Positions 9,190 through 18,076 of a stretch of 64,000 nucleotides of DNA are shown here, piece by piece. The notes beneath the pieces are model-generated. The model was not told where the DNA came from, did no database searches, and saw only the letters and a program-made list of their open reading frames with translations. The stretch is from positions 1 to 64,000 of the forward strand of contig NZ_FRBL01000003.1 of NCBI RefSeq assembly GCF_900142605.1, written 5' to 3'. The DNA comes from Chitinophaga jiangningensis (GTDB lineage Bacteria; Bacteroidota; Bacteroidia; Chitinophagales; Chitinophagaceae). The translations under genes were made by a program, and so were the position numbers. Position 1 is the stretch's first letter, and every line of letters begins with the position of its first letter.

Positions 9190-9885
9190 ATGGCTTTAAA
9201 ATGTATTGTGGTAGACGACGAGCCGTTGGCCATACAGGTGCTGCTGGCATTCATCAAAAAAATGCCGGAGCTGGAATTGCTGCGTAGCTTCAATAATCCG
9301 CTGGAGGCGCTGGCATTTGTAAAAACCAATCCGGTGGACCTGGTATTTCTCGACATCCAGATGCCGGAACTCAGCGGCATGGAATTTATGCAACTCCTGC
9401 AGCAGGATGCATCCGTGATCATTGTTTCGGCTTACGACGATTACGCCATCGAAGGTTTCGAGAAAGAAGCACTGGACTACCTGCTGAAGCCTGTTTCATT
9501 TGAACGTTTTGTGAAAGCGACGCAACGGGCCATTAACCGCCGGGCCTTGCCGGAAAAGCCTTCCGCCAACCTGGGCAAGCACTTGTTTGTACGGACAGAC
9601 AAGCGCATCATTCGACTGGATATCAGCGATATTCTTTACATCGAAGCGCTGCGCAATTACGTAGCCATACAAACGCCTACCCAAAAAATTATGACCCTGC
9701 AAAACCTGCGTAGCTTTGAAGAAGCGCTGGGTAAGGAGTTTATGCGGGTACACAAGTCTTTTATCGTGGCGCTGAATAAAATCGACAGCATCGAAAGGCA
9801 GCGCATTTTTATTCAGCAATACCATGTGCCTATTGGTGATGCCTATTTTAAACAGTTTATGGAGGCCATTGCCATGTTGAAATAA
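9190..9885 (+). CDS. LytTR-family response regulator
   Basis: This is a 231-residue cytoplasmic response regulator. The receiver domain (about 1-120) has the acidic pair VDDEP, the phospho-acceptor Asp in VFLDIQMPELSG (about residue 56), and the lysine motif YLLKPVSFERF. The LytTR DNA-binding domain (about 135-231) has the family motifs ILYIEALRNYVAIQT, MTLQNLRSFEEAL and FMRVHKSFIVALNKI. It follows the kinase gene by one base. Its likely target is the divergent susC1 operon, which is inferred from position only, because I did not find a convincing pair of LytTR half-sites in 6974-7172. Confidence 0.95.
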   Translation: MALKCIVVDDEPLAIQVLLAFIKKMPELELLRSFNNPLEALAFVKTNPVDLVFLDIQMPELSGMEFMQLLQQDASVIIVSAYDDYAIEGFEKEALDYLLKPVSFERFVKATQRAINRRALPEKPSANLGKHLFVRTDKRIIRLDISDILYIEALRNYVAIQTPTQKIMTLQNLRSFEEALGKEFMRVHKSFIVALNKIDSIERQRIFIQQYHVPIGDAYFKQFMEAIAMLK

Positions 9886-9950
9886 AAGAGCGGGCGCGGG
9901 GCGCCAGCCCCGAACCCGCTCTTCCATCTGGTGCCGAAGGCGCCAGATGG
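9886..9950. repeat. Double-hairpin intergenic element (convergent gene ends)
   Basis: Two hairpins stand back to back. The first has 9-bp outer arms (9886-9894 and 9915-9923) with an inner GGGGC/GCCCC stem. The second (9924-9950) has 12-bp arms with one G-T wobble and the triloop GAA. It lies between the ends of two convergent genes and may act as a bidirectional terminator. It belongs to the structural family also seen at 12646, 16226, 23552, 37217 and 58354. Confidence 0.8.
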
Positions 9951-9962
9951 AACAAAATAAAA

Positions 9963-12443
9963 TTATCCTCTCCTCGGTCTTCCGCCACCACCACCGGAAG
10001 GAGCTGCCCTTGGTGCCTGCCTTGGCGGCGTACTGAAATTCTGCTGCCGCATACCACCTCTCTCACGTTGCATCTGGATCCGCTGCATTTGTTGTTGCTG
10101 CTGCTGTGGCGCTACCCGCCAGCCATTGTTCTGTCTTTGCTGCCAGCCATTATTTTGTCGCCGGTAGATGTTACCGTCCCCGTCACTCATAATATTATTC
10201 TGTCCCCGGCTGGGCCTTGCCTCTGGCCGGGTAGGTATGCGGTTGTTATTACCCGGGAAGGTGCTGTTGCCAGGCTCTCTGCCGGGGCGGGTATTATTTC
10301 CGGGAGATGTAGCACCAGGCACCCGGTCATTACCACCGCCAGGGGGCACGTTCCCAGGCTCTCTGCCCGGACGGGTTGTGTTACCGGGAAGGGTAGATCC
10401 GGGTGTCGTATTTCCGGGCTCTCTGCTGGGCCTGCCGGTATTGCCCGGTAGGGTGCCACCGGGTACGCGGTTGTCGTTACCGGGTTCCCTGTTCGGGCGG
10501 CCTGTATTGCCCGGCACGGTACCACCCGGAAGGCGATTATTCCCACCCGGCATTGTGGTACCGGGCTCTCTGCCTGGGCGGCCATTATTACCCGGTAGGC
10601 GCGACGGGCGATCCGCCGTTTGAATATTCACGCGGTCGCGGTATAAATTATTACTGATGCCGGGCCTACCAGGATAGGTATTGCCTGCCCGCACAGGTCT
10701 TGTACCGGCATTAATAGGACGGTTGTAATTGATGTTAGGCCGGTTGATGCTCCAGTGCGGCCGTCCATAATACCCGCCGTTGTAACCCCAAGGCCTGAAC
10801 GGAGGCCGGTAAAGTGGAGGGCCAAACCATCCGCCATAATAGCCGCCACTCCAATACCTGAAATTCATCCAGCCGAAGTTAAACGTCCAGCCAAAGCCCA
10901 GGCTCCAGCCATACCAGGGATTATAGCTTACGCCAAAGCCCCAGGTGAGTGGTCGTGGATAATAGATGGGCCCCCACCATGGCCGGTACCGCCAGCCGGT
11001 GCCCCACACTACAGTAGGCCCGTAGATGAAGCAGTTCAGGTATCCCGGCGTATAGCCGGTATAGATATACTGGGGAGTTACCTCATAAATGTATACATAC
11101 TTGGTGTTGTAAGCCTCGCTGGTAGCGGGAATCCGATCCACATCAGCAGGGCGGTCGGTACTCAGCTCCCAGGGGCCGGTAGCGGAATTACTGGTAAACC
11201 ATACGCCATTGTCCACCGCATAGAAGCGGTTGCCCGACTGCATCACCGTGAGGTTACTATTTTCCGCAAGTGTTAGATTAGTCCCTTCGATGGGTTGAAA
11301 TTGCGGGGTGCCATCGTAGGTAACGTTGGTTTGGGCACTGGAACGGTCTACCTTGGCGGTTTGCGGTATCTCTGCATCCACAATCGCTTCCTCCGCAGCG
11401 GAGGTGCCCGCTACGTTGGCCAGCACACCATCTTTTTCGGAGCCTTCCGGAATTTTCGCGAAATCTGCCGGCAGCTCATCGCTGGGAACATATTTCCATG
11501 GCCCTTGCAGTGATGCGGAAGCATACCACCTGCCGGCCAGCAGGATGTAGTTTAATTGGGTGTTGATGTCTTTGAAAATATCTTCCAGGGAGTTATCTAC
11601 ATACAGCAGGCTGGTGCCTTGCAGGTTTTTGTAGGAAGCCGCACCATCCGTTTGTATCAGTTCCGCTGGGCTGGTACGCACAATAATATCAAGAGGCAGC
11701 GGGTTATTAAATTTAGGGAGAGAATCATTTTTTCCTTTTGCTTTAAGGTCCGCGTCTATGGCCCGGATGGTAGCAGGGAGATTGCGATTCACCACATACC
11801 CGCTTTTTACATTGTTGGAGGTGTACCAGAACGTGCCACCATAGAGGTAATATTTTTTGTCGGTTGGATTTTGCACAATCAGGTTTGGGGTATTCACTAC
11901 CCGCTGCATGTTCAGGTCTTTATCGAGCTGGAGTCGTGGCTCCCCGTCCATGATCACCAGCAGCGAGGGTTTGGTGCGGTAAATCACTTCCGGTGGCTCC
12001 GTGCTGATGTTGTTATCGCGGATACGCTGCTCCGACCGGATGGAGGTCAGCAGCTCGTCCAGCGACATCGTCAGGTCCCATTTGGGTACTTCCTTTTCGA
12101 GCAGACTGGAAATTTGCATCAGTCGCGAGTTATCCGTGATGTCCGGGATTTTTATGCGTGTAACACTGACTGTTTCCAGCGTAGCCGTGCGCCTGGTCTT
12201 GTCCGTATTCAGCAGGCAGTTGGCCCACACCACTCCAAAAATTGGTTCTGAGCTGGCAGTTTCCCTCACCGATACGGCTGCACGAAGAAAGAGATTATTG
12301 CCCTGCAGGTTCTCGGGCTGGGGCTGATAAATGGTGATTTTGCCTCCGCCGCTGACAGGTATTTCTTTTGGCCAGCTGATATCTTGCGCACGCACCTGCG
12401 ATAGAAAGCAAAACAACAGCAGTCCTGAGATGAATTGACGCAT
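9963..12443 (-). CDS. Large secreted aromatic-rich and GRPxREPG-repeat protein, function unknown
   Basis: The frame is open to 12626, but the extra N-terminus is translated repeat-element DNA. The ATG at 12443 gives a clean signal peptide (MRQFISGLLLFCFLSQVRA) and a product of 826 residues. The N-terminal two thirds contain short repeats around Trp and Tyr such as YYLYGGTFWYTSN and YAVDNGVWFTSNSATGPW, each a beta-hairpin-like unit. A tract rich in Trp, Tyr, Gly and Pro follows (about 480-600). Next is a low-complexity part with five copies of a unit centred on RPxREPG, and a Gln/Arg/Gly-rich tail. The protein is probably exported and surface or envelope associated. Similar proteins occur in Bacteroidota without known function. 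I do not assign one. Confidence 0.8.
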   Translation of the reverse strand: MRQFISGLLLFCFLSQVRAQDISWPKEIPVSGGGKITIYQPQPENLQGNNLFLRAAVSVRETASSEPIFGVVWANCLLNTDKTRRTATLETVSVTRIKIPDITDNSRLMQISSLLEKEVPKWDLTMSLDELLTSIRSEQRIRDNNISTEPPEVIYRTKPSLLVIMDGEPRLQLDKDLNMQRVVNTPNLIVQNPTDKKYYLYGGTFWYTSNNVKSGYVVNRNLPATIRAIDADLKAKGKNDSLPKFNNPLPLDIIVRTSPAELIQTDGAASYKNLQGTSLLYVDNSLEDIFKDINTQLNYILLAGRWYASASLQGPWKYVPSDELPADFAKIPEGSEKDGVLANVAGTSAAEEAIVDAEIPQTAKVDRSSAQTNVTYDGTPQFQPIEGTNLTLAENSNLTVMQSGNRFYAVDNGVWFTSNSATGPWELSTDRPADVDRIPATSEAYNTKYVYIYEVTPQYIYTGYTPGYLNCFIYGPTVVWGTGWRYRPWWGPIYYPRPLTWGFGVSYNPWYGWSLGFGWTFNFGWMNFRYWSGGYYGGWFGPPLYRPPFRPWGYNGGYYGRPHWSINRPNINYNRPINAGTRPVRAGNTYPGRPGISNNLYRDRVNIQTADRPSRLPGNNGRPGREPGTTMPGGNNRLPGGTVPGNTGRPNREPGNDNRVPGGTLPGNTGRPSREPGNTTPGSTLPGNTTRPGREPGNVPPGGGNDRVPGATSPGNNTRPGREPGNSTFPGNNNRIPTRPEARPSRGQNNIMSDGDGNIYRRQNNGWQQRQNNGWRVAPQQQQQQMQRIQMQRERGGMRQQNFSTPPRQAPRAAPSGGGGGRPRRG

Positions 12444-12520
12444 GAACTGGATGTTAACTGGTGAAAAAAGACAATCTGGTTTGATAATAACAGTAATGGC
12501 GGGGAGATGGTTGTTTTGTC

Positions 12521-12576
12521 TTTTTTCTCGCAGAGGCGTGTAAGTAGGTAAAGAACGCAAAGGCGCCTTCGGCGCC
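12521..12576 (+). repeat. Degenerate copy of the 40-bp terminal repeat plus GGCGCC hairpin
   Basis: Bases 12521-12563 match the 40-bp repeat found at 12589 in the same orientation, with several mismatches (shared blocks TTTTTTCTCGCA, AGGTAA and GCAAAG). It runs directly into a small hairpin at 12562-12576, GGCGCC-TTC-GGCGCC. It is probably the worn remnant of an earlier insertion of the same element. The interval 12444-12876 holds no gene: it is taken up by this remnant and the element at 12589. Confidence 0.65.
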
Positions 12577-12588
12577 GGGAGAGCGATC

Positions 12589-12792
12589 TTTTTTTCTCGC
12601 AAAGCAGCCAAGCAGGTAAGCAGCAAAGAATTGTGTTATGTTAGTAAAACGGATTCAGGTCCGCCCTTCGGCGGACCTGAATCCGTTTTAGGAGAGACCT
12701 TCGGTCTCTCCTAAAACAAACAAAAACAAACACCCTAAAATAAAACGCAGGCCTTTGCTGCTTACCTGCTTGGCCGCTTTGCGAGAAAAAAA
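12589..12792. mobile_element. MITE-like element, copy 1: 40-bp inverted repeats around a double hairpin
   Basis: The left repeat (12589-12628) and right repeat (12753-12792) are inverted copies of each other over 40 bp with about one mismatch; both begin with a T-run next to CTCGCAAAGC. Inside are two hairpins sharing a four-base junction: 12646-12689 (20-bp perfect stem, CTTC loop) and 12686-12716 (14-bp stem, TTC loop), then an A/C-rich stretch. A GGGGCC-GAA-GGCCCC hairpin (12800-12814) sits just outside the right repeat. There is no coding capacity. The same architecture recurs at 58295-58520, so this is a dispersed non-autonomous family. Confidence 0.8.
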
Positions 12793-12876
12793 GACCACAG
12801 GGGCCGAAGGCCCCGGAACAAAACGAAGGCAATAAAACCCAATAAAAAAAGTAATTTGAACCGTTAAATAAAGATT

Positions 12877-15498
12877 ATGACGCGTAGACTAATTGTATCA
12901 GGGCTGCTGCTCTGTGCCGCCGCCACCGGCCAGGCACAGGAACAGTACGAGCTCAATAGCGGATGGAAGTCCATGCCGGTAAAGGAAGTAAAGCTGGATG
13001 GTACTAAAATTTCCCAGCCTCAACAGGCACTCAACAACTGGGATGCTGCCATTGTGCCAGGCACAGTATTAACTACCATGCTGCACAACAAGCAGGTGCC
13101 CGATCCCTTCTTTGGCATGAATAACAACCGTATTCCCGATATCTATACCACCGGACCGGAACACTATACCCGCTGGTTTGTAAAGGACTTTACTGAAACC
13201 GCCCCCGCTGCCGACGGGCAGGTGTGGCTGCACTTCAGAGGCGTTAACGACGGCTGTGACATCTACCTGAATGGAAAAAAAGTAAACGCTGAAAGACATT
13301 ATGGTGCGTACCTGCGCCAGACCTATAATATCACCCCTTTCCTCGCCAAAGACGGCCGCAACAGGCTGGCAGTAATCGTTTATCCGCCGGCTGTAGTGGG
13401 AGATCCTAACGGCGGCCAGGGCGGCGATGGTACCATCGCCCGGAATGTAGGCCCGCAGTATACCGCAGGGTGGGACTGGATTCAGCCCATGCGCGACCGT
13501 AACACCGGCATCTGGGATCAGGTGACTATCGAAAAAACAGGCGCTGTTCGTATCAAAGACCCGCATGTAGTCACCCTCGTACCAGGCACTCGCCAGCCGG
13601 AAGGCAGGCAGGCGCCCGCTACTATTCAGGTGACCGCCACGCTGGAAAATGCCGCTGCTACCACTGTGACAGGTCAGCTTAAATATGTACTGAATGGTAA
13701 ATCGATTCAGCAAACGGTAACGCTTTCCCCTAAAGGATTTACGAAGATTACGCTTCCGGATCTGCTGCTGGAAAATCCCCGGCTCTGGTGGCCTGCCGGC
13801 TACGGCCCGCAAAATCTCTACGAGCTCCCGCTGGAATTTACCGCCAACGGAAAAGTTAGCGACATGGAAGCCGTGGAATTCGGCATAAGGGAAATCCAGA
13901 CCACCTGGAACACCCATACCCGCAGCCGTGAAATAAGTGTCAACGGCCAGCGCATCTTTATCAAAGGGGGCAACTGGATTACCTCCGACGCCATGTTCCG
14001 CTTCAGCAGGGAACGCTACGACGCGGAAGTGCGCTTCCACCGCGATATGAACCTCAACCTCATTCGCATATGGGGCGGTAGCCTCACGGAAAGACCTGAA
14101 TTCTTCGAGGCCTGCGATAAATACGGGCTGCTGGTGTTTCAGGATTTCTGGATGTCGGGCGACTGCAACGGCCGCTGGGTGGACCCTAAGAAAAAGGAAG
14201 ACCAGTGGACCCGCCGTCAGTACCCGAATGATCATGGGCTGTTTATCAGCAGCGTAGCCGACCAGGTGAAAATGCTGCGTAACTACCCATCCCTGGCCTT
14301 CTGGTGCGGTGGTAATGAAATTACGCCGCCGCAGGATATCCTGGCGGCTATCAAAGATAGTATCCTGCCTTCCCTTGATGGCACCCGCTACTTCTTCGAC
14401 TTCTCCAACTCCGACAGTATGTCCTACAACTTCATCGGCGGCAACGGCGACGGCCCATACGGTATTCAAACCATCGAGCATTTCTGGGCACACCGCACCT
14501 TTCCGTTCAACTCAGAAGTGGGCTCCGTTGGCGTAGGAGACATCACCAGCCTGAAAAGATTCCTGCCAGCTGAAAACCTCGTAGCGCCTGACTTTGCAGC
14601 CAATAAGGTGGACAGCGTTTGGGATTACCATAAATACATCTCCTATAACAACAGCCTGGAGCCTTATGGCCGCGCCAAAAACCTGGAAGACTGGGCCAAC
14701 AAAGCGCAGCTGGTCAATTACGATCAGTACCGCGCCCTGATGGAAGGCTTCAGCGCACATATGTGGGACTGGTATACCGGTACCATCATCTGGAAAACAC
14801 AAAACCCATGGACGGCCATGCGCGGACAGATGTATGATTACTACCTCGACCCCAATGCCTGCCTGTACGGACTCCGCAGCGGCAGTAAACCATTACATGC
14901 GATGTACGATCCGGTGAATAAAATTATCATGGTGGTGAATAATACTTTTCAATACCACCGCGACCTGATGCTGGAAGTAAACGCTTATGATATGAACGGT
15001 AAGCAGTACCCGGTGGAGCAATTATTTGTAGAGGCCTCCCCATCCAGTGTACAACGGCATATTGAACTGAAAACCAAGCTGGACGCGTTAAAGGAGAAAA
15101 AAGGCTTGTTCCTTTCCCTGCGGCTCCGCACTCTTCATAAAGAAATATTAGATGATAATTTCTATTGGCTGCCTGCGGCAGATGGCCAGTACAGTGGCTT
15201 GCAGGAATTAAAACCGGTGAAACCAACCATCACGGCTCAACGTAAAAGCAAAGAGATAGTTGTTACCATCTCCAACCCAAAAGATGCACCGGTCGCATTT
15301 TTTAACCGCGTGTCGCTGGTAGATGCCAATACTAAAAATAGGATACTGCCTGTTTTTTATTCTGATAACTACATATCTGTATTACCCGGTGAACAAAGGG
15401 AAATCCTGATCAGTGGCGAAAAAGTAAGCACCGCCGGCAATGCGTTGGTAGAAGTATTCGGACAAAATGTAGCCACCCAACTGGTGAATATTAAATAA
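12877..15498 (+). CDS. GH2-family beta-mannosidase-like glycoside hydrolase
   Basis: This is a secreted 873-residue glycosidase. The signal peptide ends near residue 20 (LLLCAAATGQAQ). A galactose-binding-like beta-sandwich (about 35-215) is followed by an immunoglobulin-like domain (about 225-340) and a TIM barrel (about 345-640). The barrel shows the conserved NLIRIWGGSLTE segment, the acid/base Glu in WCGGNEITPP, and a probable nucleophile Glu in FPFNSEVGS. C-terminal beta domains complete it. These features fit GH2 enzymes of the beta-mannosidase and exo-beta-glucosaminidase branch; I cannot choose the substrate from sequence alone. An SGNH hydrolase gene follows 54 bp downstream on the same strand, so a joint role in trimming acylated glycans is possible. 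Confidence 0.9.
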   Translation: MTRRLIVSGLLLCAAATGQAQEQYELNSGWKSMPVKEVKLDGTKISQPQQALNNWDAAIVPGTVLTTMLHNKQVPDPFFGMNNNRIPDIYTTGPEHYTRWFVKDFTETAPAADGQVWLHFRGVNDGCDIYLNGKKVNAERHYGAYLRQTYNITPFLAKDGRNRLAVIVYPPAVVGDPNGGQGGDGTIARNVGPQYTAGWDWIQPMRDRNTGIWDQVTIEKTGAVRIKDPHVVTLVPGTRQPEGRQAPATIQVTATLENAAATTVTGQLKYVLNGKSIQQTVTLSPKGFTKITLPDLLLENPRLWWPAGYGPQNLYELPLEFTANGKVSDMEAVEFGIREIQTTWNTHTRSREISVNGQRIFIKGGNWITSDAMFRFSRERYDAEVRFHRDMNLNLIRIWGGSLTERPEFFEACDKYGLLVFQDFWMSGDCNGRWVDPKKKEDQWTRRQYPNDHGLFISSVADQVKMLRNYPSLAFWCGGNEITPPQDILAAIKDSILPSLDGTRYFFDFSNSDSMSYNFIGGNGDGPYGIQTIEHFWAHRTFPFNSEVGSVGVGDITSLKRFLPAENLVAPDFAANKVDSVWDYHKYISYNNSLEPYGRAKNLEDWANKAQLVNYDQYRALMEGFSAHMWDWYTGTIIWKTQNPWTAMRGQMYDYYLDPNACLYGLRSGSKPLHAMYDPVNKIIMVVNNTFQYHRDLMLEVNAYDMNGKQYPVEQLFVEASPSSVQRHIELKTKLDALKEKKGLFLSLRLRTLHKEILDDNFYWLPAADGQYSGLQELKPVKPTITAQRKSKEIVVTISNPKDAPVAFFNRVSLVDANTKNRILPVFYSDNYISVLPGEQREILISGEKVSTAGNALVEVFGQNVATQLVNIK

Positions 15499-15552
15499 AC
15501 TTTCAAATGTAATTTCATAATTTGTATGCCGATTTTTAAAGCAATCCATGTT

Positions 15553-16209
15553 ATGAAGCAATTACTATTAGTGATGCTGCTGGCTGTACAAGTGCTTACA
15601 GCAGCAGCACAGGAGAAGCCACGTTACTGGGAGGATGTGCAGACGATCAAGAAATTCGATCAGATGTACACACCTCCGGCACATCCGTTACTGTTTATCG
15701 GAAGTTCCTCCATCCGTAAATGGGGTGATCTGGAGCGCACCTTTGCGTCCTATACAGCCATGAACAGGGGAATAGGCGGGGCCATTGTCAACGATATTAT
15801 CTTTTACCTGAACGATATTGTGTTTCCTTACCAGCCCAAACAAATTGTGATTTATGTGGGCGACAATGATGTGGCAAAAGAAGAGTATACCGCTGACACC
15901 ATTCTTCAGCATACGAAAACGCTGCTGACTGGAATCCGCGCTAAATTGCCGGAGGTGCCGGTAGTGTATATTTCCATCAAACCAAGTCCTGCCCGCGCAA
16001 AATGGATAGAGAAAATTAAAACAGCGAACAAGCTGATCCGCGAGTATATAGCCACCCAAAAAAATATGCAGTTCGTGGATATTTTCCGCCCGATGCAGGA
16101 TGCCAAAGGAAACAACAGGCCGGAGCTTTTCCTGCAGGATATGGTGCATATGAATAGCAAAGGGTATGATATCTGGCGCAAGGCTTTGTTACCTTATCTT
16201 AAAAAATAA
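15553..16209 (+). CDS. SGNH/GDSL-family hydrolase, secreted
   Basis: An upstream in-frame ATG exists at 15526, but the ATG at 15553 directly begins a signal peptide (LLLVMLLAVQVLTAAAQ), giving 218 residues. The SGNH blocks are visible: the nucleophile Ser in FIGSSSIRKWGDL (block I), Gly in NRGIGGAIV (block II), Asn in YVGDNDVAKEE (block III), and the Asp-x-x-His pair in LQDMVHMNSKGY (block V). It probably removes acyl or acetyl esters in the periplasm or outside the cell. It lies behind the GH2 gene and just ahead of a double-hairpin element that may terminate the transcript. Confidence 0.9.
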   Translation: MKQLLLVMLLAVQVLTAAAQEKPRYWEDVQTIKKFDQMYTPPAHPLLFIGSSSIRKWGDLERTFASYTAMNRGIGGAIVNDIIFYLNDIVFPYQPKQIVIYVGDNDVAKEEYTADTILQHTKTLLTGIRAKLPEVPVVYISIKPSPARAKWIEKIKTANKLIREYIATQKNMQFVDIFRPMQDAKGNNRPELFLQDMVHMNSKGYDIWRKALLPYLKK

Positions 16210-16225
16210 ATAAATTTTTAATTCA

Positions 16226-16321
16226 GCAGCATGTCCGCCGCTGGCGGACGTGCTGCCAGCGCAAAATAAAAGAGACCGAAGGTCTCTTTTATTTTGCGCT
16301 GAAATCGGCTTGCAGCAAGCC
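16226..16321. repeat. Double-hairpin element plus third short hairpin
   Basis: Three hairpins follow one another: 16226-16256 (14-bp stem, one wobble, GCT loop), 16257-16301 (21-bp perfect stem with GAA triloop), and 16307-16321 (7-bp arms). They lie downstream of the SGNH hydrolase gene and upstream of a same-strand kinase gene. The first two are the same arrangement as the other double-hairpin elements in this window, with unrelated stem sequence. A terminator role is plausible. Confidence 0.8.
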
Positions 16322-16439
16322 TTCTACGGTTTGAGGAGCAGGCAGATTTTTATTTCGTAATTTGAAATCCTACCCGAAAAACACCCACTTCATCTTATTA
16401 CAATAAATCTACATCTAAATATCCATCGAAAATTCCGGG

Positions 16440-16447
16440 TATATTTG
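16440..16447 (+). promoter_or_regulatory. Bacteroidota-type -7 element TATATTTG
   Basis: TATATTTG matches the phylum consensus TAnnTTTG exactly and stands only 7 bp before the ATG of the kinase gene at 16455. If used, transcription would begin within a few bases of the start codon, giving a nearly leaderless mRNA. I see no clear -33 element. Confidence 0.5.
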
Positions 16448-16454
16448 TAGTCCT

Positions 16455-17783
16455 ATGCTTAATGACCTGCAGCGTATTGCTCATGAAAAGATTGTCCTGC
16501 TCTGGAATGCCATCGTCAACGTTGGTATCCATCCGGGCATGCCTTTCATGGAAATCCGCCGCACCAAAATGTTGAATCTGCTGGCATTACCCTGTATACC
16601 GTGCATGTTCTTTTTCTGCCTGCTCAATCTTTACCAGGGCAGATACCTTTTATCCAGTCTGAATCTTTGTACTACACTAGGCGCGTTAGGTGTATTATAC
16701 CTGCATTATAACCGTAAGTATTTGTCTGCCCGCCTGTCCCTGATCGTTAGCAGCGCCATCGTATATACGTTTACGGGCTTTTACTTTCACAATGGTTCGG
16801 AATACTTTCTGATTAACATCGTGATTGTGATTGTGCTGGTGTACGACAACTGGTGGATCATCGGCATTGCGAGTTTATGCCTGATTACCATATTCCTCGG
16901 CATCGTGTATTTCCCCCAGCATATGGACGGCGTGGTGCCGGTCCCTAAGGAACGGGTATGGCTCAACGCTACCATCTCCCTGGCTTTCCCCGTGATTGGG
17001 CTTACGTTTTTCAAATCCATACAGGCCGATTACCAGAAGGAAATTGAACATTCCCGTTCCAATCTGGTAACCATGAATAAGGATAAGGAAAAGTTGTTTT
17101 CCATCGTTGCGCATGATGTAAGGAGTCCTCTCGCTACCCTGGAAGTATTGCTGGATATGTATCTGAAAGGTGAGTACCCGGAAAAAGATATGAAAGAGGC
17201 TGCTCAGGTTTTGCATGAAAAAGTGGCCCAGCTGGGAGGTTCACTGGATAATATTCTTCGCTGGAGCAGCCGGAGCATGAAAGGCATTCATGCCAATCCT
17301 TCGCTGTTCCCGTTGTTGCCGCTGGTAACGGATGTTCTGTATTTCTTCCGCCTGCAACTGATGCAGAAGAATATTGCGATCCGGATGAAAGTAGAGGAAA
17401 ATGTGGTGTTATATGCCGACAGAGATCATGTTTCAGTGATACTGCGTAATTTCATCAGTAATGCGCTGAAGTTCAGCTATGCCGGCGGAGATGTGGTGAT
17501 TGAAGCGAAGTTGCAGTCGGATCAGGTAGCAGTCAGCATTACTGACGAAGGAAAAGGCATGAGTCCGAAACAGGTCGGGGAGCTGTTTTCCTATAGCAAC
17601 CATCCGGAATATGGTACCAACGGAGAAAGAGGCACCGGTCTCGGCCTGGTGCTGTGCCGGGAGTTTGCCATTCAAAACGGCGGCAGTATCAACGTGGAAA
17701 GTATGACCGGCAAAGGCACCAGTTTCACCATTTCACTCCCTGCGGTAGCGCCCGGCGATGAAGAGGATGATTGTTTTAATTAG
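16455..17783 (+). CDS. Membrane sensor histidine kinase (HisKA/HATPase type)
   Basis: This is a 442-residue kinase with about five or six membrane segments between residues 40 and 195 and no large external sensor domain, followed by a short coiled linker. The HisKA H-box is FSIVAHDVRSPLATLEVL. The ATPase part shows the N-box RNFISNALKFS, the G1 box DEGKGM and the G2 box GTGLGLVLCREF. No response regulator gene is adjacent, so it is an orphan kinase. Upstream is a double-hairpin element and a close -7 element; downstream is a 293-bp spacer. The signal is unknown. Confidence 0.92.
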   Translation: MLNDLQRIAHEKIVLLWNAIVNVGIHPGMPFMEIRRTKMLNLLALPCIPCMFFFCLLNLYQGRYLLSSLNLCTTLGALGVLYLHYNRKYLSARLSLIVSSAIVYTFTGFYFHNGSEYFLINIVIVIVLVYDNWWIIGIASLCLITIFLGIVYFPQHMDGVVPVPKERVWLNATISLAFPVIGLTFFKSIQADYQKEIEHSRSNLVTMNKDKEKLFSIVAHDVRSPLATLEVLLDMYLKGEYPEKDMKEAAQVLHEKVAQLGGSLDNILRWSSRSMKGIHANPSLFPLLPLVTDVLYFFRLQLMQKNIAIRMKVEENVVLYADRDHVSVILRNFISNALKFSYAGGDVVIEAKLQSDQVAVSITDEGKGMSPKQVGELFSYSNHPEYGTNGERGTGLGLVLCREFAIQNGGSINVESMTGKGTSFTISLPAVAPGDEEDDCFN

Positions 17784-18076
17784 AAACGTAAGCCATACGC
17801 TTATTAAATATTTTTTATTTATTTCATTGTTGATATTCATTTTTTTATTATTTTACGGCCCCCAAAAAAATATTGACATTCTCTCTATAGGATTAACAGG
17901 GAATGTCCGGAACTAAGGTTCTGAAAATTTAGATTTTGCTTATGAGGTAGACGGGCCGGAACTTATTCTTATTCACCGGCCCCTCAATAACGACCTCGCC
18001 TATACGACGGGCCTACCAGGAGCCGATAACCTTTTTCCTCTCGCAGTTGTTAACCAGCATATAGCCCATTCAATTT
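17784..18076 (+). other. Spacer between kinase and cfa with a GGGCCGG hairpin
   Basis: No gene is visible in this 293-bp stretch. It is AT-rich at first, then contains a spaced inverted repeat GACATTC/GAATGTC (17875-17881 and 17901-17907) and a hairpin with arms GGGCCGG/CCGGCCC (17953-17982) nested inside a wider GAGGT/ACCTC pair. The first could be an operator for the cfa operon and the second a weak terminator or leader structure; both are guesses. Confidence 0.35.

Noticed and set aside
10200..10620. Periodic repeats considered as a CRISPR or satellite
   Set aside because: They encode the in-frame RPxREPG repeats of the protein at 9963-12443, with degenerate third positions.
12444..12626. 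N-terminal extension of the secreted repeat protein
   Set aside because: It translates the terminal-repeat element and displaces the signal peptide that begins at the ATG at 12443.
12641..12832. Short minus-strand frame inside the MITE-like element
   Set aside because: It is made of the hairpins and repeat ends; no start signal or domain is visible.
13069..14493. A 474-codon open frame antisense to the GH2 gene
   Set aside because: It lies wholly inside a well-supported glycosidase gene with catalytic motifs, has no domain of its own, and reflects codon composition on the opposite strand.
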